From Burkholderiaceae bacterium (lineage in GTDB: Bacteria > Pseudomonadota > Gammaproteobacteria > Burkholderiales > Burkholderiaceae_C): a DNA stretch of 64,000 bases. Under the pieces are notes generated by a model. That model searched no databases and was not told the DNA's origin. It worked only from the letters and a program-made list of their open reading frames with translations. Numbering within the stretch: the first letter of the stretch is position 1; each line of letters opens with the position of its first letter. A program made the translations under genes and the position numbers. Of the stretch, positions 35,841 to 46,193 are shown piece by piece. The stretch covers positions 1,178,001 through 1,242,000 of the forward strand of contig JAHCKM010000001.1 in the NCBI GenBank assembly GCA_026125795.1, read 5' to 3'.

Positions 35841-37523
35841 GTGAAGCGGCGCGTGGGGTTCTTGCTGTGGGCTTGGGGGGCCGCGGCCATCGGCCTGCTG
35901 TGGGTCGCGCCCGCGGCGCTGGCCGCCCCCGCGGCGGCGCCGCGCACCGTGTGCACCATCACCGTCAACTCCGAGGACGAGAAGGAGGTCTTCCGGCGCT
36001 ACCTGCCCGAGCCGGGCCACCGCTTCGTCGAGCTTGTGGAACGCGGCCGGCCCGACTGGCTGGCCTCGGCCTGCCAGCGCCGCGTGAGCTGCGACGTGCT
36101 GATCATCTCGGCGCACTACGACGGCGACAACGCGTTCTTCCCCGACCGGCTCGAGCTCAACGAGAGCCTGACCGTCACCGAGCTGGAGCGCGCGTCGTGC
36201 AGCGGCTCGTGCCCGAGCGTGTTCGCGGACCTCAAGGAGGTGTACCTGTTCGGCTGCAACACGCTCAATGCCGAGCCGCAAGGCGGCGCGTCGGCCGAGG
36301 TGGTGCGCGCTCTGGTGCGCGAAGGCCTGTCGCCCAAGGAGGCGCAGCGGCAGCTGCGTGCGCTGAGCGGGTCCTACGGCGAGAGCAGCCGCGATCGCAT
36401 GCGGCAGATCTTCAACGACGTGCCGGCGATCTACGGCTTTTCGTCCACCGCGCCGATCGGGCCGATCGCCGGCTCTGCGCTGCAGCGCCACTTCCGCGCC
36501 GCCGGCGTGCGCGACGTGGGCTCGGGGCGGCCGAGCGGCCGCCTGCTCGCCGCCTTTTCCAGCTACGGGCTCACGGTGGCCGCTGGCACCGGCGAGCGCG
36601 GGGCGCTGGCCGCGGCACGGGCCGACATGTGCCAGTTTGCCGACGAGCGGCTGAGCACCGCCACCAAGCTCGCCTTCGTGCACGAGCTGCTGCAGCGCCA
36701 CGTCGGCGAGGCACGCCTGCACCTCGATCGGATCCAGCGCCTCATGGCCACGCTCGACGAGCAGGTGCGGCGCCAGCCGGCAGTGGCGCAGGCGCTCGAA
36801 GAGCTGGGCCGTGACGCGCTGGCGCGCGCGCGGGTGCTCGACTACGCACGTGCCACCGAGCCGTCGGTGCGCGTGCGCCTGTTGGCCCTGGCGCAGGACG
36901 TGGGCTGGCTCTCGCCTGCCGAGCACCGCGACGAGCTGGCGGCGATGTTGCGCGAGCTGCATGGCCGCAGCACGCTCGGCATGTCGGAGGTCAACCTGGC
37001 CTGCACGCTCAACCGGGACCGCCGCCTCGACGGCGCGGTCGGCCAGGGCGCGGCGCCGGCCGGCGCGGCCGACGACGTGCCGCATGCCGCGCTGCGCGCC
37101 TGCCTGGGCAACGCCGCGGACCGGGCGCGCACGCTGCAGGCGCTGCTGAGTCCCGACGAGTCCACCATGCACGTGGCGCAGGCCTACTTGCGGCATCGGC
37201 CGATCACCGACGCGGCCGAGCTGCGCGCGCTCGCCGACGCGATCGCGCGCATGCAGCCGGGGCCGGGGCAGGCGCGCGCGCTCGAGTCGCTGGCGCGCCT
37301 CTATGTGTCGGACCGTGAGGTGCTGCAGGGCTTGATGCGCTTGTTCGCCAGTACGCCGTCGACGGCGGTGCAGACGGCGATCGCCGGCGTCCTGATCCGC
37401 GCCGACCGCCGCGAGCTGCCGCGCGCCGATCTGATCACGCTGCTGACGAGCGAGCGGCGCGCGGCGCCCGACGGGGCCGACGACATCATCGATGCGCTGA
37501 TCCGGACCTTGCGGTCGCCCTGA
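35841..37523 (+). CDS. Secreted protein with caspase/CHAT-like His-Cys pattern, paralog 1
   Basis: The 560-residue protein starts at GTG 35841 with a clear signal peptide (cleavage near residue 29). A conserved N-terminal domain holds a hydrophobic strand ending in H92 (VLIISAHYDGD) and a second strand ending in C139 (KEVYLFGCNT). This spacing and strand context is what caspase-fold peptidases and CHAT domains use for their catalytic pair. The C-terminal half (about residues 300-560) is alpha-helical with HEAT-like periodicity. It is 54 kDa-class, secreted and followed by a paralog of the same layout. No family name is recognised; the peptidase idea is an inference. Confidence 0.75.
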   Translation: MKRRVGFLLWAWGAAAIGLLWVAPAALAAPAAAPRTVCTITVNSEDEKEVFRRYLPEPGHRFVELVERGRPDWLASACQRRVSCDVLIISAHYDGDNAFFPDRLELNESLTVTELERASCSGSCPSVFADLKEVYLFGCNTLNAEPQGGASAEVVRALVREGLSPKEAQRQLRALSGSYGESSRDRMRQIFNDVPAIYGFSSTAPIGPIAGSALQRHFRAAGVRDVGSGRPSGRLLAAFSSYGLTVAAGTGERGALAAARADMCQFADERLSTATKLAFVHELLQRHVGEARLHLDRIQRLMATLDEQVRRQPAVAQALEELGRDALARARVLDYARATEPSVRVRLLALAQDVGWLSPAEHRDELAAMLRELHGRSTLGMSEVNLACTLNRDRRLDGAVGQGAAPAGAADDVPHAALRACLGNAADRARTLQALLSPDESTMHVAQAYLRHRPITDAAELRALADAIARMQPGPGQARALESLARLYVSDREVLQGLMRLFASTPSTAVQTAIAGVLIRADRRELPRADLITLLTSERRAAPDGADDIIDALIRTLRSP

Positions 37524-37604
37524 GGGCCCACAACGTCACGGCGCGGGCGCTCCGGCGGTCACACGCGGTTTCGCCGCGTGGCGCCGCCGTGCCACACTGA
37601 TGTC

Positions 37605-39269
37605 ATGCTGTTGCGTGGTTCATCCTTGTTGGGTCGTGTGGCGATCGCCTGCGCGACGTTGATCTTCGTCAATGCCTGGGCCGCGCCCAAGACGGTGTGC
37701 ACCGTCACCATCAACTCGCCCGACGAGCGCGACACCTTCAAGCGCCACCTGCCGCCCGACGAGTACCGCTTCGTCGAGTTGGTGCAGCGCGGCCAGCCCG
37801 ACTGGCTGGCGCAGGCCTGCCAGCGCCGCGTGAGCTGTGACGCGCTGATCATCTCGGGCCACTTCGACGACGGCATCGAGTTCTACCCCGACCGCTTCGA
37901 GAACCAGGAGGCGCTCACGGTGCACGAGCTGCAGCGCGCTTCGTGCAGCGCGTCGTGCAGCAGCTTGTTCGCGCAGCTGAAGGAGGTGTACCTGTTCGGC
38001 TGCAACACGCTGAAGACCGATCCGCGCCACGTCGCCGAGGCCGAGGTGCTGCGCAGCCTGCAGCGCGCCGGTGCCTCGCCGGCCGAGGCCGAGCGCGTGG
38101 CGGGGCAACTCAACGCGCGCTACGGCGAAAGCAACCGCGACCGCATCCGCCACATCTTCAAGGACGTGCCGGTGCTGTACGGTTTCTCGTCCAAGGCCCC
38201 GCTCGGCCGCTACGCCGGTCCGGTGCTGGAGAAGTACTTTCAAAGCGCGCCGGCCGGCGAGGTGGCCAGCGGCCGGCCGAGCCCCACCCTGCTCAGCCTG
38301 TTCGGGCCGGTGTCGATGGTGGCCGTGCCGGGTTTGACCGATGCCGAGCCCAACGCCGGCTTCCGTGGAGACATGTGCGGCTTTGCCGACGATCAGCCCA
38401 CCGACGCGCAGAAGCTCGCCTTCCTGCACGACGTGATGCGGCGCGACATCACGCACGTGCGCATGTTCTTCGACCACCTGGAGCACTACGTTGCATCGCT
38501 CGGCCCGGGAGAGCGGCAGCGGCCCGACGTGGCGGCGGCGCTGGCGCGCATCCAGTCCGATGCCGCGGCGCGCGAGCGTTACCTCACGCTGGCACGCGAC
38601 GCCGAACGCGCCACGGTGCAGAGCCGCATGATGGCGCTGGCACGCGGCCTGGGCTGGCTCACGGCCGAGCAGGAGCGCGACGAGTTCGTGCAGATGATCG
38701 TGCAGCGCATGGCGCGCAACGCGCTGGGCAGGCACGAGGTCGATCTGGTGTGCTCCAGCGCCTACGGGCGCGAGCCGGCCCTGGCTGCGCAGGTGAGCGC
38801 CGGCGGCGCCGTGCGAGCGGGCCAGCTGGCGCATACCGCCGTGCTGGCGTGCCTGGGCCACACGCCGTCGCACGAGCAGACCTTGAAGGCGCTCACCAGC
38901 GCGCACGATGGCGACGCGGAGATCGCACAGGTGTACCTGCGCCACCGCCCGCTCGCCGACGTGACCGAAGTGCGCGCGCTCGCCGAAGGCATCGGCCGCA
39001 TGCGCTCGCCGGCGGCGCAGGTGCGTGCGCTGGAAACGCTGGCGCGCCAGCGCCTGGCCGATCCCAAGAGCCTGCAGGAGATCGCGCGCCTGTTCCCGCG
39101 TGCGCGCTCGCTGCAGCTGCAGCGCGCCATTGCCAACATCCTGATCCGCGCCGATCACGCCGGGCTCGCACGCGCCGACCTGGCGCGCTTGCTGCGCCAG
39201 CATCGCCTGCGCTCGCCCGACGGCAGCGACGTGATCGACGCGCTGATCCGCATGCTGCAGGCCGCCTGA
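37605..39269 (+). CDS. Secreted protein with caspase/CHAT-like His-Cys pattern, paralog 2
   Basis: The 554-residue protein is the tandem paralog of the gene upstream, similar along the whole length. It has a signal peptide (to about residue 26), H86 in LIISGHFDDG and C133 in KEVYLFGCNT (H-to-C distance 47, as in paralog 1), and then the helical C-terminal half. Shared blocks include YGESNRDR, PVLYGFSSKAP and the closing IDALIRML. ATG 37605 is used because it starts the signal peptide; an upstream in-frame GTG at 37578 is less likely. The 81-base spacer between the pair shows no terminator. Confidence 0.75.
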   Translation: MLLRGSSLLGRVAIACATLIFVNAWAAPKTVCTVTINSPDERDTFKRHLPPDEYRFVELVQRGQPDWLAQACQRRVSCDALIISGHFDDGIEFYPDRFENQEALTVHELQRASCSASCSSLFAQLKEVYLFGCNTLKTDPRHVAEAEVLRSLQRAGASPAEAERVAGQLNARYGESNRDRIRHIFKDVPVLYGFSSKAPLGRYAGPVLEKYFQSAPAGEVASGRPSPTLLSLFGPVSMVAVPGLTDAEPNAGFRGDMCGFADDQPTDAQKLAFLHDVMRRDITHVRMFFDHLEHYVASLGPGERQRPDVAAALARIQSDAAARERYLTLARDAERATVQSRMMALARGLGWLTAEQERDEFVQMIVQRMARNALGRHEVDLVCSSAYGREPALAAQVSAGGAVRAGQLAHTAVLACLGHTPSHEQTLKALTSAHDGDAEIAQVYLRHRPLADVTEVRALAEGIGRMRSPAAQVRALETLARQRLADPKSLQEIARLFPRARSLQLQRAIANILIRADHAGLARADLARLLRQHRLRSPDGSDVIDALIRMLQAA

Positions 39270-39313
39270 AGCGGCGCCGATCGGGCAGGCTCGGCCGGAC
39301 GGCCGGCCGCCCT

Positions 39314-41057
<1,744 letters not shown>

Positions 41058-41070
41058 CGCGGCCTCCAGC

Positions 41071-41280
41071 TCAGCATCCGCTCTGCACGCCCAGCTTGCG
41101 CAGGATGATCTCCAGCGGGCACCAGCGCGTGAGCGAGCTTTGCAGCAGGTTGGCACCGACGAAGGCCGTCAGGGCCAGCCACCAGGCGCTCACAAACAGC
41201 GGGCTGCCCGGCACGCCGAGCGCGAGCGAAACGAGGATGAATGTGCCTGCGAACAGGCGGACGACTTGCCATGAGGTCAT
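41071..41280 (-). CDS. DUF2892 small inner-membrane protein
   Basis: The 69-residue protein has two hydrophobic helices and the RWCPLEIILRKLG ending typical of DUF2892/YgaP-type membrane segments. These are often joined to rhodanese or sulfide-handling proteins. Its start overlaps the stop of the RND gene, and trxC follows after 13 bases. Confidence 0.8.
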   Translation of the reverse strand: MTSWQVVRLFAGTFILVSLALGVPGSPLFVSAWWLALTAFVGANLLQSSLTRWCPLEIILRKLGVQSGC

Positions 41281-44200
41281 GCGGGTACTCCTTCAGGGAT
41301 TGAGACGGTGGGTGCGGCGCGGCGCCGGTAGGCGACGAAATACAGCAGCGGGATCACCACCAGCGTCAGCACGGTGCTGACGAGGATCCCGAAGATCAGC
41401 GAGATCGCGAGCCCGTTGAAGATCGGGTCGTCGAGGATGAAGAACGCGCCCAGCATCGCGGCCAGGCCGGTCAGCAGGATCGGTTGCGCGCGCGTGGCGG
41501 CCGAGCGCACCACCGCGTCGTCGAGCGCCACGCCTTGCGCCATCTGCAGCTCGATGAAGTCGACCAGCAGGATCGAGTTGCGCACGATGATGCCGGCCAG
41601 CGCGATCATGCCGATCATGCTGGTGGCGGTGAATTGCGCGCCGAGCAGCGCATGACCGGGCATCACGCCGACGATCGTCAGCGGGATCGGCGCCATGATG
41701 ATCAGCGGCGTCAGGTAAGAACGGAACTGCGCCACCACCAGCAGGTAGATCAGCACCAGGCCCACCGCATAGGCCATGCCCATGTCGCGGAAGGTCTCGT
41801 ATGTGATCTGCCACTCGCCGTCCCACTTGATCGCATAGCCACGCCAGGCGTCGTCGGGCTGGCGAATGAAGTGCTCGCCGAGGGTCGCGCCGTCGGGCGT
41901 GGCGATGTCGCGCAGCTTGCTGCGCATCGCGAACATGCCGTACAGCGGGCTGTCAAGCGCGCCGGCCATGTCGGCGACCACGTAGTTCACCGGCAGCAGG
42001 TCCTTGTGGTACAGCGGCTGCTCGCGTTGCGTGTCGCTCACCGTGACCAGCTCGCGGATCGGCACCAGCTGGCCGCCGCTGCCGCGCACCGCCAGCTGCA
42101 GCAGCACGTCGAGGTCGCCCTGCGCGGCGGCAGGCAGCTGCAGCGTGGCGGCCGCCGGGTACTTGCTGGCATCGTGCAGGTAGGCCGTCGCCTCGCCGGC
42201 CAGGCCGGCGCGCAGCGTGCTCACGATCGTGTTCTGCGGCACGCCGAGCATGGCCGCCTTGCGCCGATCGATCAGCAGCAGCTTGCGCGGCGCGGCCGCG
42301 ATGCTGCTGTCGTCGACGTCGACGATGCCCGGCGTCTGCTCGAACACCGCGCGCACGGCCTTTGCCACCTGGCGGCGCCCCTCGGCGTCGGGGCCGTAGA
42401 CCTCGGCCACGATCGGCGCCAGCACCGGCGGGCCGGGCGGCACTTCCACCACCTTCACGTTGGCACCGAAGCGCGCGCCGATCTTCTGCAGCTCGGGGCG
42501 CAGGCGGGTCGCGATGGCGTGGCTTTGTTCGCTGCGCGCGTGCTTGTCGACCAGGTTCACCTGCAGGTCGCCCACGTCACCGCCCGAGCGCAGGTAGTAC
42601 TGCCGTACCAGGCCGTTGAAGTTGATCGGTGCCGCGGTGCCGGCATACGCCTGGTAGTCGCTCACCTCGGGCTGCCGTCCCACGTGGGCCCCCAGCTCGC
42701 GCAGCACGGCGGCGGTCTGCTCCAGCGGCGTGCCGGCCGGCATGTCGACGATCACCTGCAGCTCCGACTTGTTGTCGAACGGCAGCATCTTCAGCACCAC
42801 CAGGCCGAGCGCCGGCAGCGCGAGCGACAGCGCGATCAGGCCGGCCACGGCGGCACCGAGCGCGGCGCGCCGACGCGCGCCGCGCCGCGCGTCGAGCAGC
42901 GGGCGGAAGATGCGCTCGAACAGCGGGCCGAGCTTCGCGGCAAGGCCGGTGGGTGTGCTGTCGCCGTGCGCGCCGGGCGCGTGCTTCATCCACAGCCGTG
43001 CCAGCCACGGCGTGACGACGAACGCGATCGCCAGCGACAGCAGCATGCCCATGCTCGCGTTGATGGGGATCGGTCCCATGTACGGCCCCATCAGGCCGGA
43101 CACGAAGGCCATCGGCAGCAGCGCCGCGATCACCGTGAGCGTGGCCAGGATGGTGGGGCCGCCAACCTCGTCGACGGCGCCCGGGATCAACTGCGCCAGC
43201 GTCTTCTCGGGGTGTAGCGCCTGGTGGCGATGGATGTTCTCGACGACGACGATCGCGTCGTCGACCAGGATGCCGATCGAGAAGATCAGCGCGAACAGCG
43301 ACACGCGGTTGAGCGTGAAGCCCCAGGCCCAGGACGCGAACAGCGTCACCGTCAGGGTGAGGATCACCGCGGCGCCGACGATGGCGGCCTCGCGCCGGCC
43401 GAGCGCCACGAACACCAGCGCCACCACGCTGGCGGTGGCGAACAACAGCTTCTGGATCAGCTTGAGCGCCTTGTCGTTGGCGGTGGCGCCATAGTTGCGC
43501 GTGGTGGCCACGTCCACGCTGTGCGGGATCACGGTGTTGCGCAGGGTCTCCACCCGACGCAGCACCGCCTCGGCGACGTCGATCGCGTTCTCGCCCGGCT
43601 TCTTGGTCACCGTGATCGTCACGGCAGGAAACTCCGCACCCTGGGCGCCGGCGATGCCGTGCCAGACGTAGCGCTGCGCCGGCGGCGCACCGTCGCGCAC
43701 CATCGCCACGTCCTGCAGGAACACCGGCTTGCCGTTGTGCGTGCCGACCACCAGCTCGCCCACGTCGCGTGCGTCGCGCAGGAACGGCCCGGCCTCGAGC
43801 GCCACTGCGCGGTTGCCGCCCAGCAGCTCGCCCACCGGCATGCCGAGGTTGGCCGACTGCAGCGCGTGGCGCAGATCGGCCACCGTCGTGCCGGCGCCGG
43901 CCAGGCGCGCCGGATCGATCTCCACCAGCACCGCACGGCCCGGGCCGCCGATGGTGACCACCTCGCGCGTGCCGGCCACACGCTTGAGGTCGGCTTCCAC
44001 GCTGTGCGCCACGCGCTCCAGGTCGAACGCGCCGCTGGCCTCGTGGCGCGCGAACAGCGTCAGCGTGACGATCGGCACGTCGTCGATGCCCTTGGGCTTG
44101 ATCAGCGGCTCGCCGACGCCGAGGCCGGCCGGCAGCCAGTCGGCGTTGGCGTTGACCGTGTCGTACAGCCGCACCAGCGCCTCGGTGCGCGGCACGCCCA

Positions 44201-44510
44201 CCTCGAACTGCACCGTGATCACCGCCAGCCCCGGCCGCGACACCGACATCACGTGCTCGATGCCGGCGATCTGCGACAGCACCTGCTCGGCGGGTGCGGC
44301 GACCATCTGCTCCACGTCGCGCACCGAGGCGCCGGGAAACGGGATCAGCACGTTGGCCATCGTCACGTTGATCTGCGGCTCTTCCTCGCGCGGCGTGACC
44401 AGCACGGCAAAAGCGCCCAGCAGCAGCGCCACCAGCGCCAGCAGCGGCGTGATCTGCGCCTGCTGAAACGCGGCGGCGATGCGGCCGGAGATGCCGAGCG
44501 GCTGGTTCAT
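41277..44510 (-). CDS. RND-family efflux transporter (inner membrane)
   Basis: The 1077-residue protein has twelve helices and two large periplasmic domains. The proton-relay aspartates are seen in GILVDDAIVVVEN near residue 415. It belongs to the AcrB/HAE1-like proton-driven exporters, but the sequence does not name the substrate. It is ATGA-coupled to the membrane fusion protein upstream and to the DUF2892 gene downstream. No outer-membrane channel gene is present, so it must borrow one. Grouping with SQR and thioredoxin suggests the exported compound relates to sulfur or thiol stress. Confidence 0.85.
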   Translation of the reverse strand: MNQPLGISGRIAAAFQQAQITPLLALVALLLGAFAVLVTPREEEPQINVTMANVLIPFPGASVRDVEQMVAAPAEQVLSQIAGIEHVMSVSRPGLAVITVQFEVGVPRTEALVRLYDTVNANADWLPAGLGVGEPLIKPKGIDDVPIVTLTLFARHEASGAFDLERVAHSVEADLKRVAGTREVVTIGGPGRAVLVEIDPARLAGAGTTVADLRHALQSANLGMPVGELLGGNRAVALEAGPFLRDARDVGELVVGTHNGKPVFLQDVAMVRDGAPPAQRYVWHGIAGAQGAEFPAVTITVTKKPGENAIDVAEAVLRRVETLRNTVIPHSVDVATTRNYGATANDKALKLIQKLLFATASVVALVFVALGRREAAIVGAAVILTLTVTLFASWAWGFTLNRVSLFALIFSIGILVDDAIVVVENIHRHQALHPEKTLAQLIPGAVDEVGGPTILATLTVIAALLPMAFVSGLMGPYMGPIPINASMGMLLSLAIAFVVTPWLARLWMKHAPGAHGDSTPTGLAAKLGPLFERIFRPLLDARRGARRRAALGAAVAGLIALSLALPALGLVVLKMLPFDNKSELQVIVDMPAGTPLEQTAAVLRELGAHVGRQPEVSDYQAYAGTAAPINFNGLVRQYYLRSGGDVGDLQVNLVDKHARSEQSHAIATRLRPELQKIGARFGANVKVVEVPPGPPVLAPIVAEVYGPDAEGRRQVAKAVRAVFEQTPGIVDVDDSSIAAAPRKLLLIDRRKAAMLGVPQNTIVSTLRAGLAGEATAYLHDASKYPAAATLQLPAAAQGDLDVLLQLAVRGSGGQLVPIRELVTVSDTQREQPLYHKDLLPVNYVVADMAGALDSPLYGMFAMRSKLRDIATPDGATLGEHFIRQPDDAWRGYAIKWDGEWQITYETFRDMGMAYAVGLVLIYLLVVAQFRSYLTPLIIMAPIPLTIVGVMPGHALLGAQFTATSMIGMIALAGIIVRNSILLVDFIELQMAQGVALDDAVVRSAATRAQPILLTGLAAMLGAFFILDDPIFNGLAISLIFGILVSTVLTLVVIPLLYFVAYRRRAAPTVSIPEGVPA

Positions 44511-45652
44511 CGCGGATCGCCCCTGACTCCGGACTGGCGTGCGGCGGCTTGCGGCTCGAGCACCACCTGCTCGCCGGCGGACACGCCGGCCAACACCTCG
44601 ACCGTGTCGCCCTGTTCGCGGCCGAGCCGCACCTGGCGCAACAGGGGACGCCCGTCGCTGCCCACCACGTACACGGCGGTCATTTCGGCGCGCCGCACGA
44701 CCGCGCGTGCCGGCACGTACAGACGCGTGTCCGCCGCGCCGGTGAGCGGCAGCCAGGCGCGCGCGAACATGCCGGGCGCCACGCCGGCCAGGCCCGACGG
44801 CAGGTCGAGCCTCAACTCGAGCGTGTGCGTGGCGGGGTCCACCGTCGGCAGGAGCTGCGCTTTCAGCGGCGCGATGCGCCCCTTGAATCCCGCCAGCTCC
44901 ACCTGCGGCAACGCGGCCGCGGCTACTGGTGCCCCCTCGGGCCCTCGGCCCTGTCCCTCCGAGAGGGAATGAGCCCCTTCGGACGGCCGGGCGGGGCTCA
45001 TGCGCGCCGCCACCGACTGCGGCACCGCCACGCTGACACGCAGGCTGCGCGGGTCGTACACCGAGAGCAGCGCCCGCCCCGGCATGGCCATGTCGCCCAG
45101 CACGACGGCGACGTCGGACACCACGCCGTCATAAGGCGCCTTCACAACGTAGAAGTCGGACTGGGTGCGCGCCGCACCGGCGGCCGCCAGCTGGGCCGAG
45201 GCCTCGGCCTGCGCGGCCTTGTGCTGCGCCTCGGCCCGGTCGAGCGCGGCCTGGCTGATGAACTGGGTCTGGAACAGCAGCTGCTGGCGCTGAAACTCCT
45301 TGGTCGCGGCTTCCTGTGCGGCGCGTGCCGCCTGCACCTGCGCTGCACCGGCGGCGGCGGTCTGCTCGGCGGCGCGCGCATCGAGCCGCAACAGCACCTG
45401 GCCGGCCTTGACGGCCTCGCCCGCCTTCACGTGCAGCGCGACGACGGCACCGGGCACCTGCGCGGCGACGGTGGTCTGGCGCACGGCCTGCACCACGCCA
45501 TCGAAGCCGCCGAGGTCGGCGCCGCCGTTGGACGCCACCGGCGCGGTCGGCAGCGGCGGCGTGGCCGGGCTGCCGGGGCTTTGCGCGCCGGCGCTCAGGG
45601 CCAGCGCCAGCAGCGTGGCCGCGGCGAGCGCTCGTGTTGCATCCAGTGCCAT
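44507..45652 (-). CDS. RND efflux periplasmic adaptor (membrane fusion protein)
   Basis: The 381-residue adaptor has a signal peptide (to about residue 23), a lipoyl-type half motif (VVALHVKAGEAVKAGQVL near 70), a helical hairpin (about 95-150) and beta-barrel domains. A stretch of about 25 residues near 215-240 (rich in Ser, Glu and Gly, with SLSEGQGRGPEG) interrupts the barrel. It is encoded by a dispersed hairpin repeat, apparently inserted in frame. It starts the minus-strand operon and is divergent from the ArsR gene. Confidence 0.85.
   Translation of the reverse strand: MALDATRALAAATLLALALSAGAQSPGSPATPPLPTAPVASNGGADLGGFDGVVQAVRQTTVAAQVPGAVVALHVKAGEAVKAGQVLLRLDARAAEQTAAAGAAQVQAARAAQEAATKEFQRQQLLFQTQFISQAALDRAEAQHKAAQAEASAQLAAAGAARTQSDFYVVKAPYDGVVSDVAVVLGDMAMPGRALLSVYDPRSLRVSVAVPQSVAARMSPARPSEGAHSLSEGQGRGPEGAPVAAAALPQVELAGFKGRIAPLKAQLLPTVDPATHTLELRLDLPSGLAGVAPGMFARAWLPLTGAADTRLYVPARAVVRRAEMTAVYVVGSDGRPLLRQVRLGREQGDTVEVLAGVSAGEQVVLEPQAAARQSGVRGDPR
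44928..45000. repeat. In-frame hairpin repeat inside the adaptor gene
   Basis: The stretch around ctccgagagggaatgagcc, with flanking GCCCTCGGGCCC-type inverted pieces, has the look of the dispersed GC-rich repeats at 11825 and 19822. It lies inside the adaptor gene, and its length keeps the reading frame open. Confidence 0.45.
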
Positions 45653-45685
45653 GTTTGTTTCCGTTCGACTTGCGTGTATTATTAA

Positions 45686-45701
45686 CTAAGTAGCTAAATA
45701 G
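45686..45701. promoter_or_regulatory. Likely ArsR operator between the divergent adaptor and arsR genes
   Basis: CTAAGTAGCTAAATAG is an imperfect palindrome (12 of 16 positions symmetric, centred on TAGCTA). It lies in the only strongly AT-rich stretch of this region. It sits 34 bases upstream of the adaptor gene and about 57 before the ArsR gene, placed to repress both. Confidence 0.6.
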
Positions 45702-45757
45702 TCAAGAACATGATTGAACTGCCCGTTCCGCCGCTTGCTCGTTGTCGCTGAGGCATC

Positions 45758-46162
45758 ATGTCGATCCGACAACCGCTTGTTTGTGCCGTCATGGAAGGTC
45801 TGCCTCCGGAGGCTCTCGAACACGTGGCGGCGTACTTCCAGGCGCTGTCGGAGCCGACGCGCCTGCAGATCCTGAATCTGCTGCGCAGCGGCGAACGCAG
45901 CGTGGGCGAGCTGGCCGAGCAGTGCGGCTACACCTCGGCCAACATCTCGCGCCATCTCGCCTTTCTGACCCGGCAGGGACTGGTGGAGCGCGAAAGCCGC
46001 GGCACCAGCGTCTACTACCGCATCGCCGACGAATCGGTGTATGCGCTGTGCGATCTGGTGTGCGGCAACATCGCGCGCCACCTCGAGCGCAGGGCGAGCG
46101 GTCGCCAGCTGTTCGCGCGCAGCGCGCGGCAGGCCGCCAAGGCGCGCGCGCGCCGCCCCTGA
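45758..46162 (+). CDS. ArsR-family repressor
   Basis: The 134-residue winged-helix protein matches ArsR/SmtB across residues 20-105 (ALSEPTRLQILNLL near 30, GYTSANISRHLAFL near 60, SVYYRI near 88). Cysteines at about 59, 97 and 101 could sense thiols, persulfide or metal. Its gene is divergent from the efflux-trxC-sqr operon, so it is the probable local repressor. A sulfide/persulfide sensor like BigR or SqrR is suggested by the sqr gene, but the Cys positions are not the textbook pair. Confidence 0.85.
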   Translation: MSIRQPLVCAVMEGLPPEALEHVAAYFQALSEPTRLQILNLLRSGERSVGELAEQCGYTSANISRHLAFLTRQGLVERESRGTSVYYRIADESVYALCDLVCGNIARHLERRASGRQLFARSARQAAKARARRP

Positions 46163-46193
46163 CGCCGCGTGGCCCCGGGCAGCGGCGCGGCGA

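Noticed and set aside
39270-39313. Hairpin ggccggacggccggcc between convergent genes as an intrinsic terminator
   Set aside because: The stem is plausible but no T tract follows on either strand, so terminator function is not supported.
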